Assembly: GCA_017537025.1 (NCBI GenBank)
Contig: JAFWCB010000007.1
Coordinates: forward strand, 124,001-188,000
Source: Sediminibacterium sp.
GTDB lineage: Bacteria; Bacteroidota; Bacteroidia; Chitinophagales; Chitinophagaceae
Direction: 5' to 3'
DNA length: 64,000 nucleotides
Position 1 is the stretch's first letter, and each line of letters starts with the position of its first letter. Of this stretch, positions 9,501 to 18,474 are shown in pieces. Position numbers and translations under genes: made by a program. The notes below the pieces were generated by a model. The model searched no databases. It was given only the letters and a program-made list of their open reading frames with translations, and was not told where the DNA came from.

Positions 9501-9705
9501 TAACGAATTTCTCTATTTCTTCTGCGCTTCTGCCCTGCCATTGTGTAATAATACTAATCTCTGTATTCGTAACATCGGGGAAGGCCTCGATCGGCATTCT
9601 CATAAATGTAAGTACTCCAAAAAAAATAAGAAGAGAAGTACTAAAAATGATAAAATATTTATTCTTCAGAGAAAACCCAATGATTCCTCTTAATAACTTA
9701 TTCAT
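6562..9705 (-). CDS. czcA: CzcA-type heavy-metal RND efflux pump
   Basis: A 1047-residue inner-membrane RND transporter with the family start (MPIEAFPDVTNTEI near 37-50), two sets of membrane helices and two large periplasmic loops. Helix 4 reads GAVDFGIILDG, with Asp409 and Asp415. This DFGxxxDG pattern is the proton/cation relay of CzcA/CnrA-type pumps for divalent ions such as zinc, cobalt, cadmium or nickel, and differs from the CusA type for copper and silver. A short His/Asp-rich loop (SYHDDD, about 289-294) lies in the first periplasmic loop. It is the last gene of the operon, after the outer-membrane and adaptor genes. The metal is inferred, not shown. Confidence 0.9.
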   Translation of the reverse strand: MNKLLRGIIGFSLKNKYFIIFSTSLLIFFGVLTFMRMPIEAFPDVTNTEISIITQWQGRSAEEIEKFVTIPIEIAMNPVQNKFSLRSTSIFGLSYVKLIFNDGVLDPQARQQVMNLLNNANLPPNVQPSVQPPTGPTGEIYRYTLKSNIRDVRELKTLQDWVVDRKLRAVQGVGDIVSFGGKTKAYEIKVDPNKLTNLGITPLDVFTAVQKTNINIGGDIIIQNNQAFAVRGIGLLNDVKEIENIIISNNNGVPLLVKDVAQVEISNVPRLGWVGRSERIKDSSGKQVSYHDDDVVEAIVLMRKGENPSEVVDKIKTQIDKLNKDVLPADTKIIPYYDRADLISYATETVLHNLLEGVLLVVVLISLFLFNWRATFIVALIIPLSLLFAFICLHLMGMRANLLSLGAVDFGIILDGTIVMVEGMFVILDEKSRELGMLRFNNLSKLGIIKKAGSQIAKRPFFLNIIIITALLPIFAFEKVEGKMFSPLAYTLGFALLGSLITTLTLVPVLISLLLNKNVKEAHNPMILWLKNQLIKGFEFTYKRPRSSAIIAFIVMIVGLSAFRFLGSEFLPQLNEGSIWLRVQLPYSASLNESVEVSKKIRRILMDFPQVKYAVSQTGRPDDGTDVAGFYNNEFDVILYPQSEWNPKISKEELVDQMNKKLQLIPGVNLNFSQPIMDNVEEAVSGVKGSICVKVYGDSLNYAESKVNEIYNILKQVKGVQDLGIIKSVGLPELDINLDQQKMALYGVATLDANASIAMAIGGVAASTLYEGIKTFDIRIRFPENFRQNPVDIGNLLVPTQNGSKVPIKEIATITQRTGPCLVFRDNNQRYCALKFSVRGRDMGSTIKEAEARVNDEVKFKRGYSMVFQGDFENLQRAQQKLVMVVPISLLLIFILLFTLFGNFKDSLLVFLNVPFAIVGGIFSLLITNTHFSISAGIGFICLFGICIQDGIILITVFKENLTKYKGGADRLHHAIRDGVAQRIRPVLMTALMAAIGLLPAALSYGIGSESSRPLARVVIGGILCAMFFSLWIFPIIFRFAYRKTDR

Positions 9706-9726
9706 AAAATAGATTTGTGATGATTA

Positions 9727-10824
9727 CTAATTATTTAACTCACCATATAACAACAAAGCCTGCTTATTAATCACAACCTCTCCGGCAGATAACCCACTTT
9801 TAAGATATGCTAAATCGCCATTAATAGAAGCCACTTCAACAGGTCTTATCGCAATCTCTTTTTTATCTTTATAAGTGATTACATAATACTGGCTGTGATC
9901 ATATACTAGAGCGTTCTTATCAATAGCTAACATTTTGCTGCTTACTTTGTTATTCACAATTACAGTGGCAAACATTTGGGGCTTTAGTAAATAACTATCA
10001 TTGGGTAAAATGACCCTTATTTTCATTACTTTACTATTCGGATCCAGTACATTAAGCATTTTATCGATTTTACCTTTAAAAACTTTATCCGGATAAGATA
10101 TTGTCTTTACATCAACTTCGTCGCCCAAATGAACCAAGTTAATATTACCCTCATATACATTCGCTTGTACCCACACATTTTTTAAATCTGAGATCGTAAA
10201 TATAGCCGCACTATTATCGGTTCTAATAGCAATATTATTGGTAACATTTTTTTGAACAATAAATCCATTTATTGGAGAACGCACTTCATACTCTCCCTTT
10301 TTATTATCGCCATTTATTTTAAGCACACGCTCTGCTAAAATTTTAGCTGCTACAGCTTGTTGGTAGCTTACTTCAGCATTAGTTAGATCTATCTGAGAAG
10401 CTAAACCACTTTTGAAAAGGTCTTTTTGTTGTTGTAATATTTTATCGGCTAATAAAACATTCGTCTCGGCATTTGTAAGTTGAGCGCTATAATTAGCCAT
10501 TTCGGCACTTTTTACCACTCCTAACACTTGACCCTTTGTAACATAATCACCTAAAACTGCAGTTACCCCACTAATATTACCACTTATTAGAGGATAAATA
10601 TTAACCACCTGATCAGCATTAAAATCTACCATGCCGGTAAACCGAATTGAATTCACAACCGGTTTATACTGTACGGTGTCGAAAGTTACACTACTTAATA
10701 ATGTATCCGCCAGTTTAAAAGATGTGGGCACATTGCTGTTTTCTTCAGCCTTTTTTTGTTTACAACTATTGAGAAATAAAATTATCGCTGTAAACAAGAT
10801 GCAGGAATATAATTTAAATTTCAT
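9727..10824 (-). CDS. RND efflux periplasmic adaptor (membrane fusion lipoprotein)
   Basis: A 365-residue protein with a lipoprotein signal ending in LNSC (Cys21), so it is probably lipid-anchored. It then has the barrel-sandwich halves of an adaptor: YPLISGNISGVTAVLGDYVTK near 85-105 and EYVRSPINGFIV-like text near 185 (VRSPINGFIVQKN). A helical hairpin (LTNAETNVLLADKILQQQ... to AAKILAERVL) lies between them. It would link the CzcA-type pump to the TolC-like channel. The gap to the pump gene is 21 bases and to the channel gene 5 bases. Confidence 0.88.
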   Translation of the reverse strand: MKFKLYSCILFTAIILFLNSCKQKKAEENSNVPTSFKLADTLLSSVTFDTVQYKPVVNSIRFTGMVDFNADQVVNIYPLISGNISGVTAVLGDYVTKGQVLGVVKSAEMANYSAQLTNAETNVLLADKILQQQKDLFKSGLASQIDLTNAEVSYQQAVAAKILAERVLKINGDNKKGEYEVRSPINGFIVQKNVTNNIAIRTDNSAAIFTISDLKNVWVQANVYEGNINLVHLGDEVDVKTISYPDKVFKGKIDKMLNVLDPNSKVMKIRVILPNDSYLLKPQMFATVIVNNKVSSKMLAIDKNALVYDHSQYYVITYKDKKEIAIRPVEVASINGDLAYLKSGLSAGEVVINKQALLLYGELNN

Positions 10825-10829
10825 AATTA

Positions 10830-12140
10830 TTATTTTTGATTGAAAAATGTAGTACCGATATAATAATTCAAATCTTCAAAAGATTGAATGCGATTATATA
10901 AAATGGCATTTACTTGAAGCGTATTATTTTTATAGGAATCATAAAAGTCAAGAAAATCTAAAAGCCCGATATTACGTTGTTTGTAATTACGGATCACTTC
11001 ATTTTTTAGTCTTTCAAAATCGGATACAAATTTCGGATCTATAGACTTTGACGTTTTGTCCCAATCATAGGCTTTTTGTAATCCTCTGGCTATATTCTCT
11101 TCAACAGACCATTCTACAGCTTTTTGTAAGGCATTTGTACTTTCTTTGATATTTTTTGCACTTTGAATATTTCCCTGATTTCTATTAAAAAAAGGCATAT
11201 CCATTGCGAAACCTATACCATGAAAATTACGCGCAAAATTACCTTGCTTGTCCCATGCTAAAGTACCTGTTATGTCTGGCACCGCCAATGCTTTTTGCAA
11301 AGCAATATTCCTATCACTTACCAAATTATTAGCTCTTGCAATCTGCAAATCAGTGCGTACCTTATAGGCCGTATCAACCAAATTTTGATAAGAAAGGGTT
11401 GCCGGATTCAAAGCCAAAATTTTTTGGGTATCCACCGATGGCTTAATAAAAACATCCTTTATTTGTACAATTAACCGGAGCTGACTTTCCATATCATTTA
11501 TTTGATTTTGGAGAAGGACATACTCGTTCTGTAGGGCATATAATTGTGCCTTTACTCTCACGATTTCTTTTTCAGATATATATCCTTTACCCTCCTGAGC
11601 TTGATAGGCATATAGAATGTCATTTAATGCATCTAATTCACGCTGATACACTTTAGCATTTTCCAATAAATAGTAGATATTATAAAAGTTACTCCTTAAT
11701 GAGTAAGATAGGGTTCTAATGAGATCATAAAATTGAGCCTCTGCTAAAGCCACATTAGCCTCCGCAAGCTTGATAGATTTATTCCTTTTTCTTGCAAGAA
11801 TGATCAATTGCGAAACCTGCGCCTGCACCTCAGCATTATTTATAAAATTACTTTCCGGATAATTCGATAGCTCGTCACTAATTGGGGTCAGAGGTCCTCT
11901 TAGAATATTCAAATTCGGATTCGGATATAATTTGGCCTGAAGAACAAGTGCTCTTTGTGCTTTAATATTGTATTGTTGGGCAAGTAACTGAAAGTTATTT
12001 TTCAGAAAAGTTGCCTCTAAAGAAGGTAGTGTTAATGTAATTGTATCTTTTATTGGAGAGGGCGTATTTTGTGCACTTAACCTCATTACACATACGCACA
12101 CATATAAAAGTACAAATACTAATTTTATAAAGTATTTCAT
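10830..12140 (-). CDS. TolC-family outer-membrane efflux protein (CzcC-like)
   Basis: A 436-residue protein with a signal peptide (KLVFVLLYVCVCVMRLSAQ). Two long helical repeats follow, each with the typical LxxAxxxLxxAxxxL pattern, for example VALAEAQFYDLIRTLSYSLRS, joined by short strands such as GIGFAMDMPFFNRNQGNI. This is the outer-membrane exit channel of the tripartite metal pump. The gene directly precedes the adaptor gene on the minus strand, the usual CBA order. Confidence 0.88.
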   Translation of the reverse strand: MKYFIKLVFVLLYVCVCVMRLSAQNTPSPIKDTITLTLPSLEATFLKNNFQLLAQQYNIKAQRALVLQAKLYPNPNLNILRGPLTPISDELSNYPESNFINNAEVQAQVSQLIILARKRNKSIKLAEANVALAEAQFYDLIRTLSYSLRSNFYNIYYLLENAKVYQRELDALNDILYAYQAQEGKGYISEKEIVRVKAQLYALQNEYVLLQNQINDMESQLRLIVQIKDVFIKPSVDTQKILALNPATLSYQNLVDTAYKVRTDLQIARANNLVSDRNIALQKALAVPDITGTLAWDKQGNFARNFHGIGFAMDMPFFNRNQGNIQSAKNIKESTNALQKAVEWSVEENIARGLQKAYDWDKTSKSIDPKFVSDFERLKNEVIRNYKQRNIGLLDFLDFYDSYKNNTLQVNAILYNRIQSFEDLNYYIGTTFFNQK

Positions 12141-12179
12141 AAATAATGTGTTAGTTACAGAAAGATGATACTTGATTAA

Positions 12180-12572
12180 TTACACAGTTTTGGGAGGGGG
12201 AGTAAGAATATCTGAAATCGGTTTTTTGAAATAAAAAACATTGAGTGGATATGGAAAATTATACCGATCAGTAATCACTTTTATATTTGACTCACCCATA
12301 ACTTCTAGCTTCCATTTCATTACAAAATGCTTTCCCTCTAAAGATCCGGACTCAACATTTTGTTTACCGGATTCAGGGAAATCAACCCCACTATTAAATA
12401 TAGCTTCACAAAAATATTCAACAACTGAATCGTAAATATTCAAATCTGTATGTAAGGAGTCACTCGAAAAAGGCATGAATGCAACCCCACTGATACTCAA
12501 ATTAAATATCTGGAATGCTACGAGAAATAGCACAAGTCGATTAAAGTGGTTGAAAGATTGAAAAGGAGCCAA
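12180..12572 (-). CDS. Small exported protein heading the metal-efflux operon
   Basis: A 130-residue protein with an N-terminal hydrophobic segment (LVLFLVAFQIFNLSISGVAF, about 13-32) that acts as a signal or anchor, then a soluble domain of about 95 residues without Cys clusters or a clear metal motif. It lies 39 bases upstream of the TolC-like gene in the same direction, so it is probably co-transcribed. Small unknown proteins at this position are common in Bacteroidota CzcCBA operons. A sensor or periplasmic accessory role is possible but inferred. Confidence 0.65.
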   Translation of the reverse strand: MAPFQSFNHFNRLVLFLVAFQIFNLSISGVAFMPFSSDSLHTDLNIYDSVVEYFCEAIFNSGVDFPESGKQNVESGSLEGKHFVMKWKLEVMGESNIKVITDRYNFPYPLNVFYFKKPISDILTPPPKTV

Positions 12573-12659
12573 TTCACAATTATTTTAGCCCAGCGAAGGT
12601 ACTCAAATAATCTGCCGTGATTGTTAAATAACAATAAATTTGCAATTTATTAGTACATT

Positions 12660-14444
12660 TTAATCAAGTTTTAATACAGCTAAAAAAGCTTCCTGGGGAA
12701 CTTCTACATTCCCTATTTGACGCATTCGTTTCTTACCTTCTTTTTGTTTCTCCAATAATTTTCTCTTTCTGCTGATATCACCTCCATAACATTTAGCAGT
12801 TACATCTTTACGCATGGCACTGATATTTTCCCGGGCAATTACTTTGGCTCCAATAGCAGCTTGAATAGCAATCTGAAACTGTTGTTTGGGTAACAACTCT
12901 TTTAATTTCTCGCATAGCTTTCTACCAAAATCGGCTGCCCGGCTTCTATGAATCAAAGCACTTAATGCATCTACTTTATCTCCATTTAATAAAATATCCA
13001 TCTTCACTATATCAGCTTCCCTACTATCTATTGGCGAATAATCAAATGAAGCGTAGCCTCTTGTAGAACTTTTTAATTTATCGTAGAAATCAAATACGAT
13101 TTCTGTTAATGGCATTTCAAAAATCAATTCTACACGCGTTGTTGTTAAATAACTTTGATTTACTAAGATGCCTCGCTTGCCCAAACAAAGCGTCATAATA
13201 TTCCCGATATAATCCGGGAGTGTGATAATTTGCGCTTTAATAAAAGGTTCTTCAATCCTATCAATTTTAACAGGATCGGGCATTTCGGCGGGATTGTTTA
13301 CAATTATTTTTTCCCCACGAGTAGTATAGGCGTTAAAACTTACGTTCGGAACGGTTGTAATAACGGTTTGGTTAAACTCACGCTCCAATCGCTCCTGAAT
13401 AATTTCCATATGCAAAAGCCCTAGGAACCCGCATCGGAAACCAAAACCCAATGCCTGTGAAGTCTCTAATTCAAAAGTTAAAGAGGCATCATTCAATTGC
13501 AATTTATCCATGCAATCACGCAACTCTTCAAACTCATCCGTGTTCACCGGGAAGATACCGGCAAATACCATTGGTTTTACTTCTTCAAATCCATGAATTA
13601 CTTCACCGGGGTTAGCAGCCAGCGTAATGGTATCTCCTACTTTAACTTCCTTTGCATTTTTAATTCCAGTGATAATATATCCTACATCACCCGCTCTAAC
13701 CTCCTCCTTGGGTGTCATATTCAACTTCAACACTCCCACTTCATCGGCATTATAATCACTTCCGGTAGATATAAAACGGATTTTATCGTTCTTCTTTAAT
13801 ACCCCGTTCAAAATCCGATAATACACAATAATACCCCGAAAGCTATTATATACACTATCAAATATCAAAGCCTGTAAAGGTGCATCCAAGCTGCCTTCCG
13901 GCGCAGGTATACGCTCCACAATAGCTTGTAAAATTTCTTCTATACCTATCCCCGATTTACCGCTTGCTAATAATATATCTTCTTGCTTACAGCCTATTAA
14001 ATCAATGATCTGGTCGGTAACTTCCGGAATCTTGGCGCCATCCATATCAATTTTATTGATCACCGGAATGATCTCCAAATCATTATCAATAGCCAAGTAC
14101 AAATTACTGATCGTTTGGGCTTGAATACCCTGAGAAGCATCTACCAATAACAAAGCACCCTCACAAGCTGCTAAAGCCCTACTCACTTCATAACTGAAAT
14201 CTACGTGCCCTGGAGTATCGATTAAATTTAAAACATATTGTTCGCCTTTATGGGTATAGTTAATTTGAATAGCGTGACTTTTTATCGTGATTCCTTTTTC
14301 ACGCTCAAGATCCATATCATCCAATACCTGATTCATCATATCCCTTTCACCAATAGTTTTGGTATGTTCTAATAGCCTATCAGCTAATGTACTTTTACCG
14401 TGATCGATATGGGCGATAATACAAAAATTCCTAATCTGCTTCAT
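12660..14444 (-). CDS. lepA: Elongation factor 4 (back-translocating GTPase LepA)
   Basis: A translation-factor GTPase with G1 [10 protein letters not shown]3 DTPGHVDF and G4 NKID, followed by domains II, III, V and the basic LepA-specific C-terminus (KAKCYGGD-type region with [18 protein letters not shown]). I chose the ATG at 14444, which gives [10 protein letters not shown] and 594 residues, the standard length; an upstream in-frame start at 14489 would add 15 residues not found in the family. The KirBac gene starts 76 bases away on the other strand. Confidence 0.97.
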   Translation of the reverse strand: MKQIRNFCIIAHIDHGKSTLADRLLEHTKTIGERDMMNQVLDDMDLEREKGITIKSHAIQINYTHKGEQYVLNLIDTPGHVDFSYEVSRALAACEGALLLVDASQGIQAQTISNLYLAIDNDLEIIPVINKIDMDGAKIPEVTDQIIDLIGCKQEDILLASGKSGIGIEEILQAIVERIPAPEGSLDAPLQALIFDSVYNSFRGIIVYYRILNGVLKKNDKIRFISTGSDYNADEVGVLKLNMTPKEEVRAGDVGYIITGIKNAKEVKVGDTITLAANPGEVIHGFEEVKPMVFAGIFPVNTDEFEELRDCMDKLQLNDASLTFELETSQALGFGFRCGFLGLLHMEIIQERLEREFNQTVITTVPNVSFNAYTTRGEKIIVNNPAEMPDPVKIDRIEEPFIKAQIITLPDYIGNIMTLCLGKRGILVNQSYLTTTRVELIFEMPLTEIVFDFYDKLKSSTRGYASFDYSPIDSREADIVKMDILLNGDKVDALSALIHRSRAADFGRKLCEKLKELLPKQQFQIAIQAAIGAKVIARENISAMRKDVTAKCYGGDISRKRKLLEKQKEGKKRMRQIGNVEVPQEAFLAVLKLD

Positions 14445-14520
14445 AAGGTTGCGAAGATACGCCGCGACAATGGATTTTAGCTTCCGCACATTTCATTTAT
14501 CTTCACGTTGAATTCACAAA

Positions 14521-15486
14521 ATGGCTATGTCATTCCTTAATAAAAGAGCTAAACAGGCTGAGGAAACCGGTTTGGTGAGTAATTCGACCCTTAGCGGGGG
14601 AAGATTCTTCAACAAAAGTGGAGTTCCCAATATCGAACCAAAGGGCCTTCCTTTTTGGCGTAGGCTCAATCTTTATCATAGTCTATTATCTATGCCACTA
14701 TGGAAATTCCTGGGCTCGATCTTACTTTTTTTCTTTACTATCAATCTTTTTTTTGCCTTTGTTTATCTGATCATTGGCATCAACCATTTAAATGGTATGG
14801 TAGCGAATACTGATGGGGAAAAATTCGGAGAAGCCTTCTTTTTCAGTGCTCAAACCTTTACCACCGTGGGTTACGGACGAATTAACCCCACTGGTTTTAT
14901 AGCCAGTTTTGTGGCTTCTATGGAAGCCCTAACCGGACTCATGAGCTTTGCCTTGGTTACCGGTTTATTATATGGTCGTTTTGCTCGACCAAGAGCATTT
15001 ATCAAGTACAGTAAAAATGCGCTATTTGTTCCATTTCAAGATGGTATTGCCCTTATGTTTCGGATGGTTCCATACACAAAAAATTATTTGATGAATGTGG
15101 AAGTGAAAGTGACGATGGCATTACGGATAGAAGAAGATGGACAACATAAAAACAAATTTTTTGATTTGCCTTTACAGATTTCCAAAGCCAATACGATGAC
15201 CGCTAATTGGACTTTGGTACACATGATAACGGAGGATAGTCCGTTATACAATTTTACAAAAAAAGATATCGAAACTGCTAGGGTAGAAATTTTAGTATTT
15301 GTACAGGGGTTCGACGAAAGTTTTTCTAATACCGTAATTTCAAGAACATCTTATACTGCTGATGAGTTCATTTATGGGGCGAAGTTTGCACCTATGTTTC
15401 ATCCGAATGAAAACAATACGAGCACCATCCTTCATATCGATTTATTAGACAGTTATATTGATGCCCCTTTACCAAATCCTATGTAA
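14521..15486 (+). CDS. Inward-rectifier potassium channel (KirBac type)
   Basis: A 321-residue protein with an outer helix (about 61-86), a pore helix and filter QTFTTVGYGRINPTG (TVGYG at 115-119), and an inner helix (about 128-150). The C-terminal cytoplasmic immunoglobulin-like Kir domain starts around ALFVPFQDGIALMFRMV. The filter sequence and the Kir domain identify a prokaryotic inward-rectifier family channel that passes potassium across the inner membrane. Start choice between 14521 and 14527 is not decided by sequence. The next gene starts two bases after the stop. Confidence 0.92.
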   Translation: MAMSFLNKRAKQAEETGLVSNSTLSGGRFFNKSGVPNIEPKGLPFWRRLNLYHSLLSMPLWKFLGSILLFFFTINLFFAFVYLIIGINHLNGMVANTDGEKFGEAFFFSAQTFTTVGYGRINPTGFIASFVASMEALTGLMSFALVTGLLYGRFARPRAFIKYSKNALFVPFQDGIALMFRMVPYTKNYLMNVEVKVTMALRIEEDGQHKNKFFDLPLQISKANTMTANWTLVHMITEDSPLYNFTKKDIETARVEILVFVQGFDESFSNTVISRTSYTADEFIYGAKFAPMFHPNENNTSTILHIDLLDSYIDAPLPNPM

Positions 15487-15487
15487 G

Positions 15488-16450
15488 ATGCAAACCATAA
15501 TCGGTACTGATATTCAAGAAGCTGCTAGTTTTTTAGAACGGGATGAAGTGGTAGCTATACCAACAGAAACCGTATACGGTTTAGCCGGTAATGCATTACA
15601 TGATATAGCTGTTGCAAAAATTTATGCTGCGAAAAACAGACCTGCATTCAATCCATTGATCATCCATGTTTCAGGGATCGATCAGATCACAAAGTATGCC
15701 GAGTTGGACGAGATTAGCGCTAAACTTGCAAGTGCTTTTATGCCTGGGCCACTTACTTTATTATTACCTAAAAAAACAACTGTTCCGGATATTACTACTG
15801 CGGGTAGCAGTAAAGTGGCTATACGCGTTCCTAATCATTCACTAACACAGGAGTTATTGCGATCCATTTCTTTTCCCTTGGCAGCACCAAGTGCAAACCC
15901 ATCCGGGTATATTAGTCCAACTATGGCAACCCATGTATATCAGGGTTTACATGGTAAAATACCATATATACTCGATGGCGGACCTACCACAATTGGTGTT
16001 GAATCTACCATAGCAGAAGTAGGCACCGATCATATTTTATTACATAGAACCGGTGGTATAGATGAGTTGCAACTGGAAGCCATAAGTGGTTTACCCGTTC
16101 GTATTCCTCAAGATGAGGCAATTCCCGAAACACCGGGACAATTAAAGAGTCATTATGCTCCACATACCCCCTTACTTAGAGGAGAAGTAGATAGATTGAT
16201 TCAAGCGCATGCTAATAAAAAAATAGCCGTTATTAGTTTTAGTAAAATGTATGCTGGAAAAAATATTACAAGCTATCCACTCTCTACTAATGGTTCATTG
16301 CCGGAAGCAGCAAATCAACTTTTTGCAACGCTTAGAAAAATTGATGCCTTAGCATTTGACATTATTCTTGCAGAGTATTTCCCTACCGAAGGCATTGGCG
16401 CTGCTATTAATGACAGAATTGGAAGGGCACAGGCGGAGTATAGACGATAA
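15488..16450 (+). CDS. tsaC: L-threonylcarbamoyladenylate synthase, Sua5-type
   Basis: A 320-residue enzyme made of the YrdC/TsaC domain (PTETVYGLAGN near the start, KNRPAFNPLIIHV, then RVPNHSLTQELL and APSANPSGYISPT) and the C-terminal Sua5 domain (about 210-320, ending with the EYFPTEGIGAAINDRIGRAQ segment). It makes threonylcarbamoyl-AMP for the t6A37 modification of tRNAs that read ANN codons. I chose the ATG at 15488, two bases after the KirBac stop; the longer frame from 15458 would overlap that gene without family support. Confidence 0.93.
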   Translation: MQTIIGTDIQEAASFLERDEVVAIPTETVYGLAGNALHDIAVAKIYAAKNRPAFNPLIIHVSGIDQITKYAELDEISAKLASAFMPGPLTLLLPKKTTVPDITTAGSSKVAIRVPNHSLTQELLRSISFPLAAPSANPSGYISPTMATHVYQGLHGKIPYILDGGPTTIGVESTIAEVGTDHILLHRTGGIDELQLEAISGLPVRIPQDEAIPETPGQLKSHYAPHTPLLRGEVDRLIQAHANKKIAVISFSKMYAGKNITSYPLSTNGSLPEAANQLFATLRKIDALAFDIILAEYFPTEGIGAAINDRIGRAQAEYRR

Positions 16451-16452
16451 GC

Positions 16453-17214
16453 TTATTGCAACGCATTAATGATCGAAGCAAACTCCTCCGCATTTAAAGA
16501 AGCACCGCCTACCAAGCCACCATCTACATCAGGTTGAGAAAAAATTTCAGCCGCATTTGCTGCTTTTACACTGCCACCATATAATATAGAGATACTATTA
16601 GCGGTATTGGCACCATACTGATCGGTAAGTGATGTACGAATAAATGCGTGCATTTCCTGCGCTTGTGCGCTACTGGCCGTTTTACCCGTACCGATTGCCC
16701 ATATAGGTTCATAAGCAATTACAATTCTGCGAATTTGATCAGCAGATAAATGATACAATGATTCTTTCAACTGACTAGCAACAAATTCATTCTGTGTACC
16801 CGCTTCGCGAATGGCCAAAGCTTCTCCACAACAGAAAATGGGATGAATATTATTATCCAAACAAATATTCACTTTCTCTGCTAAAAAAGCATTGCTTTCA
16901 TTAAAATATTCTCTCCGTTCGGAATGGCCAATCACCACATATTGAACAGCTAAAGAACTCAACATATCCACCGAAATTTCACCGGTATAAGCACCACTTT
17001 TTTTGCTATATACATTTTGAGCAGCAACAAATACATTTTCTTTATTACGTAATTTTTGTTGTGCCATCGCTAAATAAGGTGCCGGCACGGCAAATATTAC
17101 TTCCTGATTATCTTTAATATCATGTGGTATGGCTAAAATATCATCTATTAGTTGTTCTCCTTGTTGTATGGTAAGATTCATTTTCCAATTTGCAGCGGCA
17201 ATTTGCTTTCTCAT
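16453..17214 (-). CDS. tpiA: Triosephosphate isomerase
   Basis: A 253-residue TIM barrel with AANWKMN (substrate Lys), VIGHSERREYF (catalytic His), YEPIWAIGTGKTA (catalytic Glu and flexible loop 6) and the phosphate-binding ILYGGSVKAAN. It interconverts dihydroxyacetone phosphate and glyceraldehyde 3-phosphate. It is convergent with tsaC (two-base gap) and downstream of the GlmU-like gene by 25 bases, so it is likely co-transcribed with that gene. Confidence 0.97.
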   Translation of the reverse strand: MRKQIAAANWKMNLTIQQGEQLIDDILAIPHDIKDNQEVIFAVPAPYLAMAQQKLRNKENVFVAAQNVYSKKSGAYTGEISVDMLSSLAVQYVVIGHSERREYFNESNAFLAEKVNICLDNNIHPIFCCGEALAIREAGTQNEFVASQLKESLYHLSADQIRRIVIAYEPIWAIGTGKTASSAQAQEMHAFIRTSLTDQYGANTANSISILYGGSVKAANAAEIFSQPDVDGGLVGGASLNAEEFASIINALQ

Positions 17215-17239
17215 AACTATGTATAATTGATTGAAGTGA

Positions 17240-18412
17240 CTATTTTATTTGCTGAAAGATATGTTCCAAAACGCTTTGTTCCGCATCTGTTAATAACTTC
17301 CCCTTCATTTTTTTCCAGTTGTTAATATCACTAACTGCTTTTTCAAAATTGTATTTTTTTCCTTCAACACCCAAACTAAAATGACCTATTTCTCTGGGTA
17401 ACAAGCCTACTCCAAAAACATTAGCGCAAACGCCCACCATGGATCCTGTATTAATAGTGCTGTTAATGGCAAAGCGGGTGTAATCACCAACAATTACACC
17501 GCATTTTTGTCCGACCACAACCTCATTCCGAGCATCGCGAGGAACCTCACCCATCGTAGTCATTTTTATAACATCGGCTCCATTCTTCAAATTACTATTA
17601 GAAGTACCTGCTCCAAAATTGCACCACTCGCCTACTACTGCATCCCCTAAATAACCGTCATGGGCTTTATTGCTGTAGCCCATTATGATGGCGTTTTTTA
17701 TTTCACCGCCACCCATACAATAGGGACCTAATGAGGTAGCGCCGTAAATGCGACTGTTCATTTTAATGACACTGTTAAAGCCGAGCGAGAAAGGCCCGCG
17801 TATAGCACTCCCCTCCATTATTTCAGCGTTTTTACCAATATAAATCGGACCGGTTGTAGAATTCAATGTACAAAATTCAAGCTTAGCTCCTTCCTCAATA
17901 AAAATATCAGCTGTTTGAATAGTGTGTACGGTAGGTGAAATAGCTTGCGATTTCCGACCTTTTGTAACCCATTTAAAATCTTCTCTTATTTGGGCATCAT
18001 TTAAAAAAATAATATCCCAGGGATATTTGATTTGTTTTGTCGGCGGCGCTGTAATGGCCGTATCAAATAAATCTTTATCATTGGGCTTACCGGCAATAAA
18101 TGTATTGTTTTGAGCAAGATATTCCCCCGCTTTTAATGCAATAATAGCTTCCTTCAATTCATTTGTAGGAATAAAAGAAGCATTAACACGCAACCCTTCG
18201 ACAAGCTCAGGGTGACACTCGTAAACCGCATCTCGTATCTCGTATCTACCTTGTATATATCCTGCCGTCTCCACTACTGCATGATCTTCCAAAAGCAGTT
18301 CCCATCTCTCTTTAACAGATAAAATACCAAAGTGTAAGTCGGCAAAAGCTTTTGTGTCACTTAAGGGAGATAATAAGCTTCTATCAGCGGGGTCGAATAA
18401 AATAAATGCCAT
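17240..18412 (-). CDS. GlmU-like putative sugar nucleotidyltransferase/acetyltransferase
   Basis: From the ATG at 18412 this is a 390-residue protein that starts MAFILFDP. The N-terminal part is a reduced nucleotidyltransferase-like domain. The C-terminal part is a left-handed beta-helix of hexapeptide repeats (IYIGKNAEIMEGSAIRGPF, ...INTGSMVGVCANVFG), as in GlmU-family proteins of Bacteroidota. It may make a nucleotide sugar, with the substrate unknown. The stretch encoding CHPELVEGL (18192-18220) is a palindromic repeat carried in frame. A longer frame to 18559 runs into the divergent pruA gene and is not preferred. Confidence 0.82.
   Translation of the reverse strand: MAFILFDPADRSLLSPLSDTKAFADLHFGILSVKERWELLLEDHAVVETAGYIQGRYEIRDAVYECHPELVEGLRVNASFIPTNELKEAIIALKAGEYLAQNNTFIAGKPNDKDLFDTAITAPPTKQIKYPWDIIFLNDAQIREDFKWVTKGRKSQAISPTVHTIQTADIFIEEGAKLEFCTLNSTTGPIYIGKNAEIMEGSAIRGPFSLGFNSVIKMNSRIYGATSLGPYCMGGGEIKNAIIMGYSNKAHDGYLGDAVVGEWCNFGAGTSNSNLKNGADVIKMTTMGEVPRDARNEVVVGQKCGVIVGDYTRFAINSTINTGSMVGVCANVFGVGLLPREIGHFSLGVEGKKYNFEKAVSDINNWKKMKGKLLTDAEQSVLEHIFQQIK
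18192..18220. repeat. Palindromic repeat inside the GlmU-like gene
   Basis: On the minus strand the text reads TGTCACCCTGAGCTTGTCGA followed by AGGGT. This is a short repeat known from many bacterial genomes, and it gives the residues CHPELVEG in the GlmU-like frame. Next to it is a doubled TCTCGTA (18230-18240). It shares its TGTCACCC start with the repeats at 21332 and 33069. Confidence 0.7.
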
Positions 18413-18474
18413 ATACAAATGTAATGATTCACCAACCGAAATCTTCTTACCTTGCGCATTCAAAAAGAGAGAAT

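Noticed and set aside
9466-9712. Plus-strand frames antisense to the start of czcA
   Set aside because: They mirror a well-supported RND pump gene and have no recognisable features.
14445-14489. Longer start for lepA
   Set aside because: The extra 15 residues precede the family-conserved [10 protein letters not shown] start and would place the start too close to the divergent gene.
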